Origin: Chryseobacterium sp. Bi04
GTDB lineage: Bacteria; Bacteroidota; Bacteroidia; Flavobacteriales; Weeksellaceae
Reading direction: 5' to 3'
Assembly (NCBI RefSeq): GCF_918698085.1
Contig: NZ_CAKKLP010000002.1
Coordinates: forward strand, 124,001 to 188,000
Length of the DNA stretch: 64,000 nt
In this document: in pieces, positions 45,750 to 55,039 of the stretch
How the letters are laid out: every line of letters starts with the position of its first letter
Numbering within the stretch: position 1 is the stretch's first letter
Position numbers and translations under genes: made by a program
The notes under the pieces: model-generated
What the model was told of the DNA's origin: nothing
Seen by the model: only the letters and a program-made list of their open reading frames with translations
Database searches by the model: none

Positions 45750-46715
45750 ATGGAATCCTATACGGAAAGAATACTGATTACGGGTGCTTTGGGACAAATA
45801 GGCACCGAACTTACCAATAGACTTGTTGAGATCCACGGAGCGGAAAATGTAGTTGCTTCGGGCCTTGACAGGTGGCAGGAGGGAATTACCTCTGCAGGAT
45901 ATTATGAAAGAATGGATGTTACCAATACACAATTGGTGAGACAGGTGATTAAAGACTATGACATCACTACAGTGTATCATCTGGCTTCTCTTTTATCCGG
46001 AACTTCGGAAAAGCAGCCTATTTTTGCCTGGAAACTGAATCTGGAGCCTCTTCTGCATTTTTGTGAAATGGCAAAAGAAGGGCTTCTTAAAAAGATCTTC
46101 TGGCCAAGTTCCATCGCTGTGTTTGGAAAAGGAATTCCAAAAGAGAATGTAGCGCAGGATGTTGTTTTAAATCCAACAACTGTTTATGGAATTTCTAAAA
46201 TGGCTGGAGAGAAATGGTGTGAGTATTATTTTGATAAATATGGTGTGGATGTAAGAAGTATCAGATATCCCGGATTAATCTCATGGAAGACTCCTGCAGG
46301 TGGAGGAACAACAGATTATGCTGTTGAGATTTTCTATAAGGCAATAGAGGAGGGGAAATATACAAGCTTCATTTCTGAGAACACCGGAATGCCGATGTTG
46401 TATATGGATGATGCGATCAATGCCACGCTAAAACTAATGGAAGCTCCAAAAGAAAGTCTGACGGTTCGTTCCTCTTATAACTTGGGTGGAATGTCATTTA
46501 CTCCAAAAGAACTGGCTGAGGAAATTACCAAAGAAATTCCGGATTTTACCATCGATTATAAACCGGATTTCAGACAGGCAATTGCAGATTCATGGCCGGC
46601 ATCAATTGATGATTCAGTGGCTAAAAAAGACTGGGGACTGACGTATGATTTCGGAATTTCTGAAATGACAAAAGACATGATCAAGAATTTGAAAGTAAAA
46701 TTAGCTAAGGATTAA
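45750..46715 (+). CDS. SDR-type L-threonine 3-dehydrogenase
   Basis: A 321-aa NAD-dependent extended SDR. ILITGALGQIGTEL near residues 8-21 is the cofactor loop, WPSSIAVFG provides the catalytic Ser region, and TVYGISKMAGE contains the catalytic Tyr and Lys. YPGLISWKTPAGGGTTDYAVEI is characteristic of the bacterial UDP-galactose-epimerase-like threonine dehydrogenases known from psychrophilic Flavobacterium, which oxidise threonine to 2-amino-3-ketobutyrate. It has its own promoter. Confidence 0.88.
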   Translation: MESYTERILITGALGQIGTELTNRLVEIHGAENVVASGLDRWQEGITSAGYYERMDVTNTQLVRQVIKDYDITTVYHLASLLSGTSEKQPIFAWKLNLEPLLHFCEMAKEGLLKKIFWPSSIAVFGKGIPKENVAQDVVLNPTTVYGISKMAGEKWCEYYFDKYGVDVRSIRYPGLISWKTPAGGGTTDYAVEIFYKAIEEGKYTSFISENTGMPMLYMDDAINATLKLMEAPKESLTVRSSYNLGGMSFTPKELAEEITKEIPDFTIDYKPDFRQAIADSWPASIDDSVAKKDWGLTYDFGISEMTKDMIKNLKVKLAKD

Positions 46716-46798
46716 TAATGTAAAGTAATACTTTAATTAATATTGCTTTAACTTCTGATTTTTAATTTATTATAACTTTTATATAGAATTTAATTTAA

Positions 46799-47551
46799 AT
46801 GATATTATTGACTTTTAACTTGGTAAATATTGATGCTGATCCAAAAAATGGGATTCAAATTACCGATGAAGAAAGGTTAAGAATTACAGAAGATAACACT
46901 AAAGCAATTCTTAGAATTTTAGATATTCACGATATCAAAGCCAGTTTTTTTGTGGAGATTTCTCTCTCTGGAAAACTGCAGAATCTTATAAAAGCAATTT
47001 CATCCAAAGGGCATGAAATTGCTTTTTATAATAAAGACTCCAACCTTACAGAAATTGAAGATGCCAAGAAAGAAATTCAGGATCTTCTGGAAAAACAGAT
47101 CAGAGGAATTCGTCAGAAGGAGGTAAAAGTGCCCCAGGAAAATTTGAAATTATTGGAGTTTAATTATGTTTCCAATATCGATAATGCAGATATACTTTTC
47201 CCTTTCAAACGTCTGAAAAGAGATACGGAAATTACAGAAGAAGATGGATTAAGTATTATCCCGGAAAGCATCTCTCCATACAGTCAGCTCCCATACAATG
47301 ATTTTGTATTTCAGATTCTGCCAATGAAATACTATCAGAATATGGTTTTAGAAACCCTGCAGAATGAAGAATTTGTGCTGATTTATCTGAACTCATGGCA
47401 GTTTACAGATTTTAAGAAATACTGTTTTGACATTCCTTTTTACAGAAGCCTGTTTTCAGGCAAAAAAATGGAGGACAAATTAGATGCCCTCCTTACTTTT
47501 ATCAACGAGAAAGAACTTGCTGTTTCCCGTATGAAAGATTATATTTTTTAG
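46799..47551 (+). CDS. Degenerate polysaccharide-deacetylase-like (NodB fold) protein
   Basis: A 250-aa protein whose start (ILLTFNLVNID) and following HDIKASFFVEISL and SKGHEIAFYNKDSN segments follow the NodB/polysaccharide deacetylase fold. The metal and catalytic residues are missing: the TFDD motif is TFNL, and the HSxxH motif is reduced to GHEIAFYN. No signal peptide is present. It is therefore unlikely to be an active metal-dependent deacetylase of the usual kind. It lies 83 bases after the threonine dehydrogenase gene. Confidence 0.65.
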   Translation: MILLTFNLVNIDADPKNGIQITDEERLRITEDNTKAILRILDIHDIKASFFVEISLSGKLQNLIKAISSKGHEIAFYNKDSNLTEIEDAKKEIQDLLEKQIRGIRQKEVKVPQENLKLLEFNYVSNIDNADILFPFKRLKRDTEITEEDGLSIIPESISPYSQLPYNDFVFQILPMKYYQNMVLETLQNEEFVLIYLNSWQFTDFKKYCFDIPFYRSLFSGKKMEDKLDALLTFINEKELAVSRMKDYIF

Positions 47552-47903
47552 ATTGCGGGTGTGGTGGGTAGTCGGGATTGTGTGAAAGGTTGAAATGATG
47601 GTCTTTTGATTTGGATTTTGAGTTGTAAAAACAGGAATCAAGAGCCAAGAATCAAGAATCAAGATTCTAGATGTCAGACAACAGACGTCAAACATGAGGC
47701 GATTACTCATAGGCTTTACTGTTATAAGCTCGTAACCAACAACTTGCAGTTTGTAAATGAATAGGGTCAATTGTGAATTTAAAAACCTATAATCTCAAAT
47801 CTTAATAACCCGAATCACGAAACTAGTAACTAGAAAACCAGCAGCCCTCCTTCAAACTCATTCACTCTAAAACTCTCAGACCCTCTCACTCTCAAACTCA
47901 AAA
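47552..47903. other. Intergenic region with low-complexity repeats
   Basis: About 352 bases. It contains AGAATCA words in tandem near 47641-47668 and a CTCAAACTC/CTCTCA-rich stretch at 47849-47904 that reaches the stop of the metallophosphoesterase gene. The latter is the reverse complement of the motif in the 9-bp array at 58825. No gene seen. Confidence 0.6.
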
Positions 47904-49109
47904 CTAGCTCAGCTCAAAAAGAGTAATCTCCGGCAATACGCCAACTCTTCCGGGATATCCAAGTACTCCAAAACCTCTGTTGACATACAGGAATTTACCT
48001 TCACTTTCATATAAATCGGCCCATTTTGGATAACGGTATTGGACCGGTGACCATTTGATGTTCTTTAAATCCAGTCCAAACTGCATCCCATGTGTATGTC
48101 CTGAAAGCGTTAAATGGATGTCTGCCGGGTGTTTTTTTACCACATAATCAAAATGGGTAGGGTCATGGCTCATTAAGATCTTTGTAGCGGATTCCGGGAC
48201 TCCTTTCAACGCGTCATCAATCTTTCCGAATTGCGGAAATGGTTTCAATCCCCAGTTTTCAACCCCCAGGATATATAATTTTTCCCCGTTTTTTTCAATA
48301 ACCCTGTTTTCATTTCTCAGCATATCAAACCCTGCCTGCTTCTCATAGTCGATCAGCATATCCAGGTTTTGCTTTTTGGCATCAAGGGAGCTCCAACTTA
48401 CATAATCACCGTAATCATGGTTTCCCAGAACTGCAAACTTGCCATCTTTAGCCTTTATTTTTGAAAAAAGAGGAATGAAGGGTTTGAATTCATCAGCAAC
48501 ATTGTTAACCATGTCTCCTGTGAATAAAACCAAATCAGGCTTTTGTTCATTGATGAGGTCTATAGCATGCTTCAATTTGTCCGGATCAGAGAAACTTCCA
48601 CTGTGAACATCAGAAATCTGAATGATTTTATACCCTTTGAAGCTTTTTGGAAGATTGGCGAACTTTACCTTTACCCTTCTTACCGTATGACGATACTTAC
48701 CGAAAGTAATCCCGTCTATGAAAAGGGCTGAAAGCACACCTCCCATTCCCAGGCCTACAAGACTAAGGAATTTCCTCCTTTCCGGAAAGAAATTATCTGC
48801 AGAACTCGCAAATCCGACCACATAGCTTCCGATTCTGAAAATGTCGTCGATTAATAGAAACAAGACCACAAAAATTTTAGGAAGTATACATATAAGTAAA
48901 AGAGAAATCATGATCTGGGCTCTTACCATACTGCGGTCTGATCTTTGGTAATGGGTTACTTCGTAGGCGAAAATTCCATAAATGATTAAAGACACCACCC
49001 AATAGCCGATTCTCAGCCAAAAATTATCGGTCAGCGTTCGTACAGCCTGATAAATGTAAATCTCCAAAAACAGGAAGATTCCGGCAATGATTAAAAGATT
49101 CTTTTGCAT
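47904..49109 (-). CDS. Membrane-anchored metallophosphoesterase
   Basis: A 401-aa protein; the start at 49109 (MQKNLLIIAGIFLF) is preferred because the preceding bases form the terminator of the upstream gene. Four hydrophobic helices occupy about residues 1-140, followed by a calcineurin-like phosphoesterase: ISDVHSG, FTGDMVNN, LGNHDYGDY, MSHDPTH and LSGHTHGMQFG supply the bimetal ligands. It resembles the YkuE/UDP-diacylglucosamine hydrolase-like group. The substrate is unknown; the active site may face the periplasm. Confidence 0.87.
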   Translation of the reverse strand: MQKNLLIIAGIFLFLEIYIYQAVRTLTDNFWLRIGYWVVSLIIYGIFAYEVTHYQRSDRSMVRAQIMISLLLICILPKIFVVLFLLIDDIFRIGSYVVGFASSADNFFPERRKFLSLVGLGMGGVLSALFIDGITFGKYRHTVRRVKVKFANLPKSFKGYKIIQISDVHSGSFSDPDKLKHAIDLINEQKPDLVLFTGDMVNNVADEFKPFIPLFSKIKAKDGKFAVLGNHDYGDYVSWSSLDAKKQNLDMLIDYEKQAGFDMLRNENRVIEKNGEKLYILGVENWGLKPFPQFGKIDDALKGVPESATKILMSHDPTHFDYVVKKHPADIHLTLSGHTHGMQFGLDLKNIKWSPVQYRYPKWADLYESEGKFLYVNRGFGVLGYPGRVGVLPEITLFELS

Positions 49110-49122
49110 AATCTGATGTAAA

Positions 49123-49154
49123 AAAAGCACAAAGAAGATTTCCCTTGTGCTTTT
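49123..49154 (-). terminator. Terminator of the KAS III gene
   Basis: Arms AAAAGCACAA and TTGTGCTTTT around 12 bases, with a T run following on the minus strand. It lies 29 bases after the KAS III stop and just before the next gene's start. Confidence 0.75.
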
Positions 49155-49182
49155 ATATTTTTTTATTGTTTAAATATTATTT

Positions 49183-50250
49183 TTAAGGAAATCTGTAAAC
49201 GAGAGCATTGATGTTCATTCCGGCACCTACCGAAGTCATAACAATATTCCCATTATCTTTAAACGATTGACCACCCATTTTTCCTTTAATTATTAAATCA
49301 TACATGGTAGGAATGGTTGCTACAGAGGTATTTCCTAAATCCTGAATCGTCATTGGAGAGATTGAATGATCATATTCTTTGATGTCATACAGTCTGTGAA
49401 GTCTTTCGATCATAGCGTAATCCATTTTGGCGTTGGCCTGGTGGATAAGGATTTTGTCTATGTCTTCAATAGACAGTCCCGCATCTGTAATCGTATCTTT
49501 AATGGCCACAGGTACATTTTTAAGAGCATACTCGTAGATTTTCCTTCCCAGCATTCTTACATAAAGACGTTTTTGGTCTACTTCTTTGTTGATGGAAGGT
49601 GCATTTTCAAGATAATTTAATTCAGGACCATTGTCACAAATTGTATTGTGGGCAATAATTCCTACATTTTCGTTGTCAGTAGCTTTTACCACTACTGCTC
49701 CGGCACCGTCAGCGAAGATCATTCTGTTTCTGTCGTGTGGATCTGTAACACGGCTTAGTGTTTCTCCTCCGATTACTAAGATGGTTTTTGCGACTTTAGC
49801 TTTAATTAAATTATCTGCTAAAATCATTGCTTCAACCCATCCCGGGCACCCGAAAAGCATATCGTATGTTACACATTTTCTGTTTGTTATGCCTAGCTTA
49901 TTCTTTACTCTTGCAGCCATAGTAGGCATGAAGTCAGCGTATCCATTCTCGGTAACTTCTCCAAAATTGCTTGCGTAAATAATATAATCCAATTCTTCAC
50001 CATCCACCTTTGCATCTTCAAGGGCAATTTTTGCGGCTTCATAACCGATCTGTGAATTGGAAAGACCGTCCTCAATGAATCTCCTGTTTTCTATTTCTGT
50101 AATTTCTACAAACTTCGCAATAGTTTCTTCCACAGGCTTTTCTATCTTTACCCCATCCTCTGTGTAGAACTCAGAATTCATGAAGTAATCTCTACCAATA
50201 ACTCTGTTCGGAATGTAAGATCCAGAGCCAATAATGATCGTATTCGGCAT
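49183..50250 (-). CDS. 3-oxoacyl-[ACP] synthase III family protein (KAS III)
   Basis: A 355-aa thiolase-fold enzyme. The catalytic triad is visible as Cys in FGCPGWVEA, His in ILIHQANAKM and Asn in DLGNTSVATIP. It is somewhat longer than E. coli FabH (317 aa) and has a divergent N-terminus with a roughly 20-residue insert, so it may be a specialised KAS III, for instance for branched-chain starter units, rather than the main FabH. Transcribed alone and divergent from the gene at 50352. Confidence 0.88.
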   Translation of the reverse strand: MPNTIIIGSGSYIPNRVIGRDYFMNSEFYTEDGVKIEKPVEETIAKFVEITEIENRRFIEDGLSNSQIGYEAAKIALEDAKVDGEELDYIIYASNFGEVTENGYADFMPTMAARVKNKLGITNRKCVTYDMLFGCPGWVEAMILADNLIKAKVAKTILVIGGETLSRVTDPHDRNRMIFADGAGAVVVKATDNENVGIIAHNTICDNGPELNYLENAPSINKEVDQKRLYVRMLGRKIYEYALKNVPVAIKDTITDAGLSIEDIDKILIHQANAKMDYAMIERLHRLYDIKEYDHSISPMTIQDLGNTSVATIPTMYDLIIKGKMGGQSFKDNGNIVMTSVGAGMNINALVYRFP

Positions 50251-50351
50251 TCGTTTATATGATTTTTTTAAAGATGCAAAGTTAATAATTAATATTAATA
50301 ACGGAGAATTAAAAATATTATTAAATTTGCAAAAATTGTACTTTACAATCT

Positions 50352-50921
50352 ATGAAAAACAACTCGTCCTTAAAAGGCTTACTCATTGCAGCTGTGGCGT
50401 TTATCGTTGCCTTTGGGATCTACTTCCTTTTTTTAGCCAAGAAGAATTATTATGTTGTAGATAATCCTACCCCCAATACGTATTACTTTAAAATCAATAA
50501 CGGTTCTGAAGGAATCATCTCAGCGGGGCAGTACGTGCATGTGGATTTGAATAAAGGAAAAAACTCTATTCAGGTTTTCGATCAGAATAAAAAAATGCTT
50601 TACGATTCAGCATTTGAAGTAAACAAACTTCGTGGTTTGATTAACATTTCCCACCAGGATTATTATGTTAATGATCAGTACTACGGATATAATCTTAAAA
50701 AAGATTCGTTACTTTTAGCGCTTGATAAGACTAAAATTGATGGAAAGGATTATTTTGGAGGAGCAAAACGCTTCAATAAGCTTTACACAGAAGATTTCTA
50801 TTACAATGTGGATGAAGATTACGATAAAGTGATTAAAAATATCCAGAAAGTGGAATCAAGATCCAAAATCTTCAGAAAGCAGGATTACCTAAATTATTAT
50901 AAAGAATATTACAAGTTTTAA
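50352..50921 (+). CDS. Hypothetical membrane-anchored protein
   Basis: A 189-aa protein with one N-terminal hydrophobic helix (about residues 8-29) and a Tyr/Lys/Asp-rich soluble domain beginning YYVVDNPTPNTYYFKINNG, which looks like a small beta domain, then a helical C-terminus. No family recognised. It precedes menG by 3 bases and so shares a transcript with menG and porT. Confidence 0.7.
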   Translation: MKNNSSLKGLLIAAVAFIVAFGIYFLFLAKKNYYVVDNPTPNTYYFKINNGSEGIISAGQYVHVDLNKGKNSIQVFDQNKKMLYDSAFEVNKLRGLINISHQDYYVNDQYYGYNLKKDSLLLALDKTKIDGKDYFGGAKRFNKLYTEDFYYNVDEDYDKVIKNIQKVESRSKIFRKQDYLNYYKEYYKF

Positions 50922-50924
50922 GTT

Positions 50925-51656
50925 TTGACAAAAGATATCACCAAAGTTACTCCCTACAATTCAGAGGCTACTAAGAAGAGCCAGGTAGAGGATATGTTCG
51001 ACAATATTGCGCCGAAGTACGACCTTTTAAACCGTGTTTTATCCATGAAAATTGATGTTTTATGGAGAAATAAACTGGTAAAATGGATGAAAAATGATAA
51101 CCCGCAGGAAGTGCTGGATGTGGCTACAGGAACGGGAGATCTGGCAATTACCATTGAAAAAGGTACCGGCTCAAAAGTAGTTGGTTTAGATTTATCACAA
51201 CAAATGCTGAATGTTGGCGTTATTAAAATAAAAAAACTTAAATTAGACGGCAAAATTTCCATGCAAAAAGGAGATGCAGAAAATTTACCTTTCGAGGACA
51301 ATAGATTTGATGCTGTTTCCGTTGCATTTGGAGTAAGGAATTTTGAAAATCTTACCAAAGGTTTAGCAGAGTTAAGAAGAGTAGTTAAGGATAACAAAAG
51401 TGTTTATATACTGGAGTTTTCAAAGGTTGAGGGGTTGATGGGACCACTGTATATGTTTTATTTTAAAAATATATTACCTGCCATTGGCAGAATGGTTTCC
51501 AAAGATAATAGGGCATACACATACCTTCCGGATTCTGTAAATGCTTTTCCTTTCGGGGAAAAGATGAAGCAAATTCTTTTAGATACGGGATTTAAGAAAG
51601 TAGAATATAAAAAACTAAGTTTAGGTATAGCCACAATTTATAAAGCAACAAAGTAA
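50925..51656 (+). CDS. ubiE: Demethylmenaquinone methyltransferase MenG/UbiE
   Basis: A 243-aa methyltransferase catalysing the last step of menaquinone synthesis. Signatures are VEDMFDNIAPKYDLLNRVLSM at the N-terminus, VLDVATGTGDLAI (motif I), GDAENLPFEDNRFDAVSVAFGVRNFEN and PDSVNAFPFG near the end. Menaquinone is the respiratory quinone expected in this group and the electron donor of the cytochrome bd oxidase encoded at 28341-30685. The start is TTG at 50925, since no ATG lies before the conserved region. Confidence 0.94.
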   Translation: MTKDITKVTPYNSEATKKSQVEDMFDNIAPKYDLLNRVLSMKIDVLWRNKLVKWMKNDNPQEVLDVATGTGDLAITIEKGTGSKVVGLDLSQQMLNVGVIKIKKLKLDGKISMQKGDAENLPFEDNRFDAVSVAFGVRNFENLTKGLAELRRVVKDNKSVYILEFSKVEGLMGPLYMFYFKNILPAIGRMVSKDNRAYTYLPDSVNAFPFGEKMKQILLDTGFKKVEYKKLSLGIATIYKATK

Positions 51657-51659
51657 CCT

Positions 51660-52442
51660 ATGAATAAATTTTTATTAAGAGCACTGGTTTTAGCCTCAGT
51701 AAATATTGCCGTTTTTGCAGACGCGCAATTTAGAACCCGAAACAGAATGGACAAGTTGGAAGACTTCGACGAGCAGAAATTCAGTTGGGGTTTTTATTTG
51801 AACGGGAACAAACTGGACTACCGTATCGTATTGCACCCAAGATATGGGATGAACGATAATCAGAATCTTGTAACTTCTAAGGAAAGCTACAGTTTCGGTG
51901 CCGGGCTTATTGCAAAATGGAGACTGAATGACTATCTTGACGTAAGAATAGAACCAGGTTTACAGTTTGCACAAAGACAGTTGACTTTTAATACTCAATC
52001 TAATGACATCTATGCAGGTGGATCTTTAACTAATCCTCCTTTCATGCCGTTCCCTTTACAGGATAAAGATAAAGTGAGAGAAATCAAATCTACATTGGTG
52101 GATGTTCCCGTGCTTTTAGAACTTCATGGGCGAAGATGGTACAATTCAAGGCCTTACATTGCCGCCGGGGTAAACTATATTGTGAACCTGCAGTCTAATG
52201 CTGCTTCTACGGATGATAATATGCAGGGAATTTTCAGATCTACAACACATAACTTTGCATGGTCTGCAGAAATGGGAATCCAGTTTTATTTCAACAAATT
52301 TAAACTGACGCCTGCCATTAGAGGAACATTTTTTATGAATAATGAAAAAGTAGCTGATAATGCTGAGACACCTCCTTACTGGACATCTGCAGTTTCTACA
52401 TTACAGACAAGAGCAGTTATGTTTGTTTTGAAATTTGAATAA
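51660..52442 (+). CDS. porT: PorT family protein, type IX secretion system component
   Basis: A 260-aa protein with a signal peptide (ending FADAQ near residue 21) and an outer-membrane beta-barrel pattern. FSWGFYLNGNKLDYRI and the LRRT-like YSFGAGLIAKWRLNDYLDVRIEPGLQFAQRQLTF region match PorT, a component needed for type IX secretion and gliding in Bacteroidetes. It lies 3 bases after menG, the gene order commonly seen in flavobacteria. This implies that the strain can use T9SS; no other T9SS gene is in the window. Confidence 0.88.
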   Translation: MNKFLLRALVLASVNIAVFADAQFRTRNRMDKLEDFDEQKFSWGFYLNGNKLDYRIVLHPRYGMNDNQNLVTSKESYSFGAGLIAKWRLNDYLDVRIEPGLQFAQRQLTFNTQSNDIYAGGSLTNPPFMPFPLQDKDKVREIKSTLVDVPVLLELHGRRWYNSRPYIAAGVNYIVNLQSNAASTDDNMQGIFRSTTHNFAWSAEMGIQFYFNKFKLTPAIRGTFFMNNEKVADNAETPPYWTSAVSTLQTRAVMFVLKFE

Positions 52443-52464
52443 GAAAAATACATATTAAAAATAC

Positions 52465-52490
52465 AAAGGAGGTGCTTTAGCATCTCCTTT
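52465..52490 (+). terminator. Hairpin after porT
   Basis: Arms AAAGGAGGTGC and GCATCTCCTTT (one mismatch or wobble) around TTTA, followed by TTTG. It immediately precedes the apparent TTG start of the next gene, so either it terminates and that gene starts elsewhere, or it is only partial. Confidence 0.6.
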
Positions 52491-52491
52491 T

Positions 52492-52884
52492 TTGTGGGTA
52501 TTCCAAAATATAAGGCTTTTTATTTTTGTTAGTGTTATTATTTTTTTATTTTTGCTTCTAGTTAGAATATACAAACCTGAAATGCTTCAAGATTTAGAAA
52601 ACAATTTTTCAGAATTAGAGAAAAAGATTTTGGCTCTGCAAAAGAATTATAAGAATCTTACTGAAAGTTTATCAGAACTAAGTGTTGAGCATGAGGAACT
52701 GAAAGTGAAATATGATGAGGAAAGACGAAGAAATCAGGTATTAGCAGAAGAACAAAAAAATATAAAGCTTTATTCAGCAATATCAGGAAATCCTGAACAC
52801 AATAGGTTAATGAAAAATCATATCAACAGATTGGTGAAAGAAATAGATTTCTGTATTGCACAGCTTCAAAACAGTGGATTATAA
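52492..52884 (+). CDS. Coiled-coil membrane protein upstream of zapA
   Basis: A 130-aa protein with one N-terminal hydrophobic helix (about residues 8-25) and a long coiled coil (about 30-100, LENNFSELEKKILALQKNYKNL...). The start is uncertain: TTG at 52492 lies in the T-run of the preceding hairpin; starting at an internal Met would remove the membrane helix. The stop overlaps the zapA start by one base (TAATG), so it is translationally linked to ZapA and may be a division-related accessory protein. No family recognised. Confidence 0.6.
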   Translation: MWVFQNIRLFIFVSVIIFLFLLLVRIYKPEMLQDLENNFSELEKKILALQKNYKNLTESLSELSVEHEELKVKYDEERRRNQVLAEEQKNIKLYSAISGNPEHNRLMKNHINRLVKEIDFCIAQLQNSGL

Positions 52885-53171
52885 TGGAGGTAAGGAGAAT
52901 AACCGTAAACATTGCAGGAAGAGTATATCCGCTGAACGTACCCGCAGCAGAAGAAGAAACGTTGCGTAAAGTAGGGAAGCAGATAGAGAATATGATTAAA
53001 GATTTTGAACAGAACTTTGACGTAAGAGATAAACAGGATGCTTTGGCTATGTGTGCCCTTAAACTGGGAACCAATGCAGAAGTAGTTTCTGTTAACTACG
53101 AAAAAAATATTAATTCTACCAACGAGAGGTTAGCACAGATTAATCAATCGTTGAATGAAATCGGGAAATAG
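52884..53171 (+). CDS. zapA: Cell division protein ZapA
   Basis: A 95-aa protein of standard ZapA length. RRITVNIAGRVYPLNVPAAEEETLRKVGKQIENMI is the N-terminal globular domain and the C-terminal half (from about residue 50) is the coiled coil that dimerises and bundles FtsZ filaments. It is followed by a 6S RNA candidate, an arrangement also known from other bacteria where zapA and ssrS are neighbours. Confidence 0.9.
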   Translation: MEVRRITVNIAGRVYPLNVPAAEEETLRKVGKQIENMIKDFEQNFDVRDKQDALAMCALKLGTNAEVVSVNYEKNINSTNERLAQINQSLNEIGK

Positions 53172-53189
53172 ATTTTTTTTCCTGAAAAA

Positions 53190-53362
53190 GACTGCCTACA
53201 ATAATTCTAACACATTAAAGGTAAACTCAACGCTAAGCAATTGCCGAACGAATGTCCATTAAATGGCGTGCCGGATTCCCGGATTACAGATAGTGGAAAT
53301 CAGTTCAAATCGTGTTGATTAGGAGTTTACTCTCAATCCCTGAATTGTTGTAGGTTTTTTTA
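53190..53362 (+). ncRNA. ssrS: 6S RNA (SsrS), Flavobacteria type
   Basis: About 170 bases between zapA and rny. The ends pair over 13 bases with one G-U: CCTACAATAATTC (53195-53207) with GAATTGTTGTAGG (53342-53354), followed by a T7 run. Inside, GTAAACTC (53221-53228) pairs with GAGTTTAC (53323-53330), and an apical CCGGATTCCCGG hairpin lies around 53270. One long interrupted hairpin with an open central region is the 6S RNA shape, which binds the housekeeping RNA polymerase. The zapA neighbourhood supports this. The exact 5-prime end is not known. Confidence 0.75.
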
Positions 53363-53397
53363 TTTGAATATAAGACAATTAAAACTCAATATATATT

Positions 53398-54966
53398 ATG
53401 ACAACAGCCATTATAGTCGGCGTTATTTGTTTAGTTATTGGGGCGGTGATAGGAATATTTTTTTCCAGGAGCTCACTCAATACTAAAGCAAAATTTATCA
53501 TAGATGATGCACAGAAAAATGCCGAAAACCTTATAGAAAAAGCTAACGTACAAGCCGAATCCATAAAGAAAGAAAAGAACCTTCAGGCAAAAGAAAAGTT
53601 CCTGGAATTGAAGTCTCAGCATGATGCTGATATTCAGTCCCGCGAAAAGAAAATGCAGGAAGTGGAAAAAAGAACAAAAGACAAGGAACACAAACTGAAT
53701 GACGAACTTAGTAAGGTAGGAAAGCTTGAAAAAGACTTAGATAAGCAGATTGCTGATTATTCTAAGAAAAACGAAGTTTTAGAAAGAAAACAGCAGGAAT
53801 TGGATATTGCTACCGCTAAAAAGGTTGAAGTTCTTGAAAAAATTGCTAATTATACCGCTGAAGAAGCCAAAGCTGAATTGGTAGAAACCATGAAAGCTGA
53901 AGCTAAAACCAGAGCCCAGGCTCATGTTCAGGGTATTATGGAAGAAGCTCAGCTGAATGCTAAGAATGAAGCCAGAAAGATTGTTATTCAGACGATTCAG
54001 AGAATCGGTACAGAACAGGCTATCGAAAACTCAGTATCTGTTTTCAATATCGAATCTGATGAGGTAAAAGGTAGAATTATCGGTAGAGAAGGTAGAAATA
54101 TCCGTGCTTTAGAAGCGATCACAGGGGTAGAAATTATCGTTGATGATACCCCGGAGGCGATCCTTCTTTCATGCTTTGATCCTGTAAGAAGAGAGATTGC
54201 AAGGCTGTCACTTCACAGATTGGTTACAGATGGTAGAATCCACCCTGCAAGAATCGAAGAAGTAGTAGAAAAAACAAGAAAACAAATTGAAGAGGAGATC
54301 ATTGAAGTAGGAAAAAGAACAATTATTGATTTGGGAATCCACGGATTACACCCTGAACTGATTAAAATTGTGGGTAGAATGAAATACCGTTCTTCTTACG
54401 GACAAAACCTACTGCAGCACTCAAGAGAGGTAGCAAACATTGCTGCGACAATGGCTGCTGAATTGGGATTAAATGTAAAATTAGCCAAAAGAGCAGGTCT
54501 GTTACACGATATCGGTAAAGTGCCTGAACAGGAATCTGAACTTCCTCACGCTTTACTAGGAATGCAATGGGCTGAGAAATATGGAGAAAACGCGGAAGTA
54601 GTGAATGCTATTGGTGCTCACCACGACGAAATTGAAATGAAGTCACTATTATCTCCGATCATCCAGGTTGCCGATGCTATTTCAGGAGCAAGACCGGGAG
54701 CAAGAAGACAGGTATTGGAATCTTATATCCAGAGACTGAAAGATCTTGAATCTGCAGCATTAAGCTTCGACGGTGTATCCAGTGCTTATGCAATTCAGGC
54801 AGGTAGAGAGCTAAGAGTAATGGTAGAAAGCGGTAAAGTGAATGATGAAGTAGCTAATCAGCTATCTTACGATATCTCCGAAAAGATCCAGAATGAACTT
54901 ACCTATCCGGGACAGGTAAAAGTAACAGTAATCAGAGAAACGAGAGCTGTGAATATTGCAAGATAA
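53398..54966 (+). CDS. rny: Ribonuclease Y
   Basis: A 522-aa membrane-anchored endoribonuclease that initiates mRNA decay. The order is an N-terminal helix (residues 4-24), a long charged coiled coil to about 180, a KH domain ([19 protein letters not shown] near 225) and an HD domain with LLHDIGK and AHHDEIE metal ligands, ending with [12 protein letters not shown]. Length is as in Bacillus. It follows the 6S RNA and has its own terminator. Confidence 0.95.
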   Translation: MTTAIIVGVICLVIGAVIGIFFSRSSLNTKAKFIIDDAQKNAENLIEKANVQAESIKKEKNLQAKEKFLELKSQHDADIQSREKKMQEVEKRTKDKEHKLNDELSKVGKLEKDLDKQIADYSKKNEVLERKQQELDIATAKKVEVLEKIANYTAEEAKAELVETMKAEAKTRAQAHVQGIMEEAQLNAKNEARKIVIQTIQRIGTEQAIENSVSVFNIESDEVKGRIIGREGRNIRALEAITGVEIIVDDTPEAILLSCFDPVRREIARLSLHRLVTDGRIHPARIEEVVEKTRKQIEEEIIEVGKRTIIDLGIHGLHPELIKIVGRMKYRSSYGQNLLQHSREVANIAATMAAELGLNVKLAKRAGLLHDIGKVPEQESELPHALLGMQWAEKYGENAEVVNAIGAHHDEIEMKSLLSPIIQVADAISGARPGARRQVLESYIQRLKDLESAALSFDGVSSAYAIQAGRELRVMVESGKVNDEVANQLSYDISEKIQNELTYPGQVKVTVIRETRAVNIAR

Positions 54967-54989
54967 TAATCAGATTAAGATATTTTATA

Positions 54990-55017
54990 AAAACCTTTCA
55001 AGAAATTGAAAGGTTTT
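54990..55017 (+). terminator. Terminator of rny
   Basis: Arms AAAACCTTTCAA and TTGAAAGGTTTT around a GAAA tetraloop, followed by CTATTTTT. It lies 23 bases after the stop. Confidence 0.85.
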
Positions 55018-55039
55018 CTATTTTTATCAAAATTTAAAA

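Noticed and set aside
53172-53397. tRNA or tmRNA gene in the zapA-rny gap
   Set aside because: No cloverleaf or tmRNA-like domain; the single long interrupted hairpin fits 6S RNA better.
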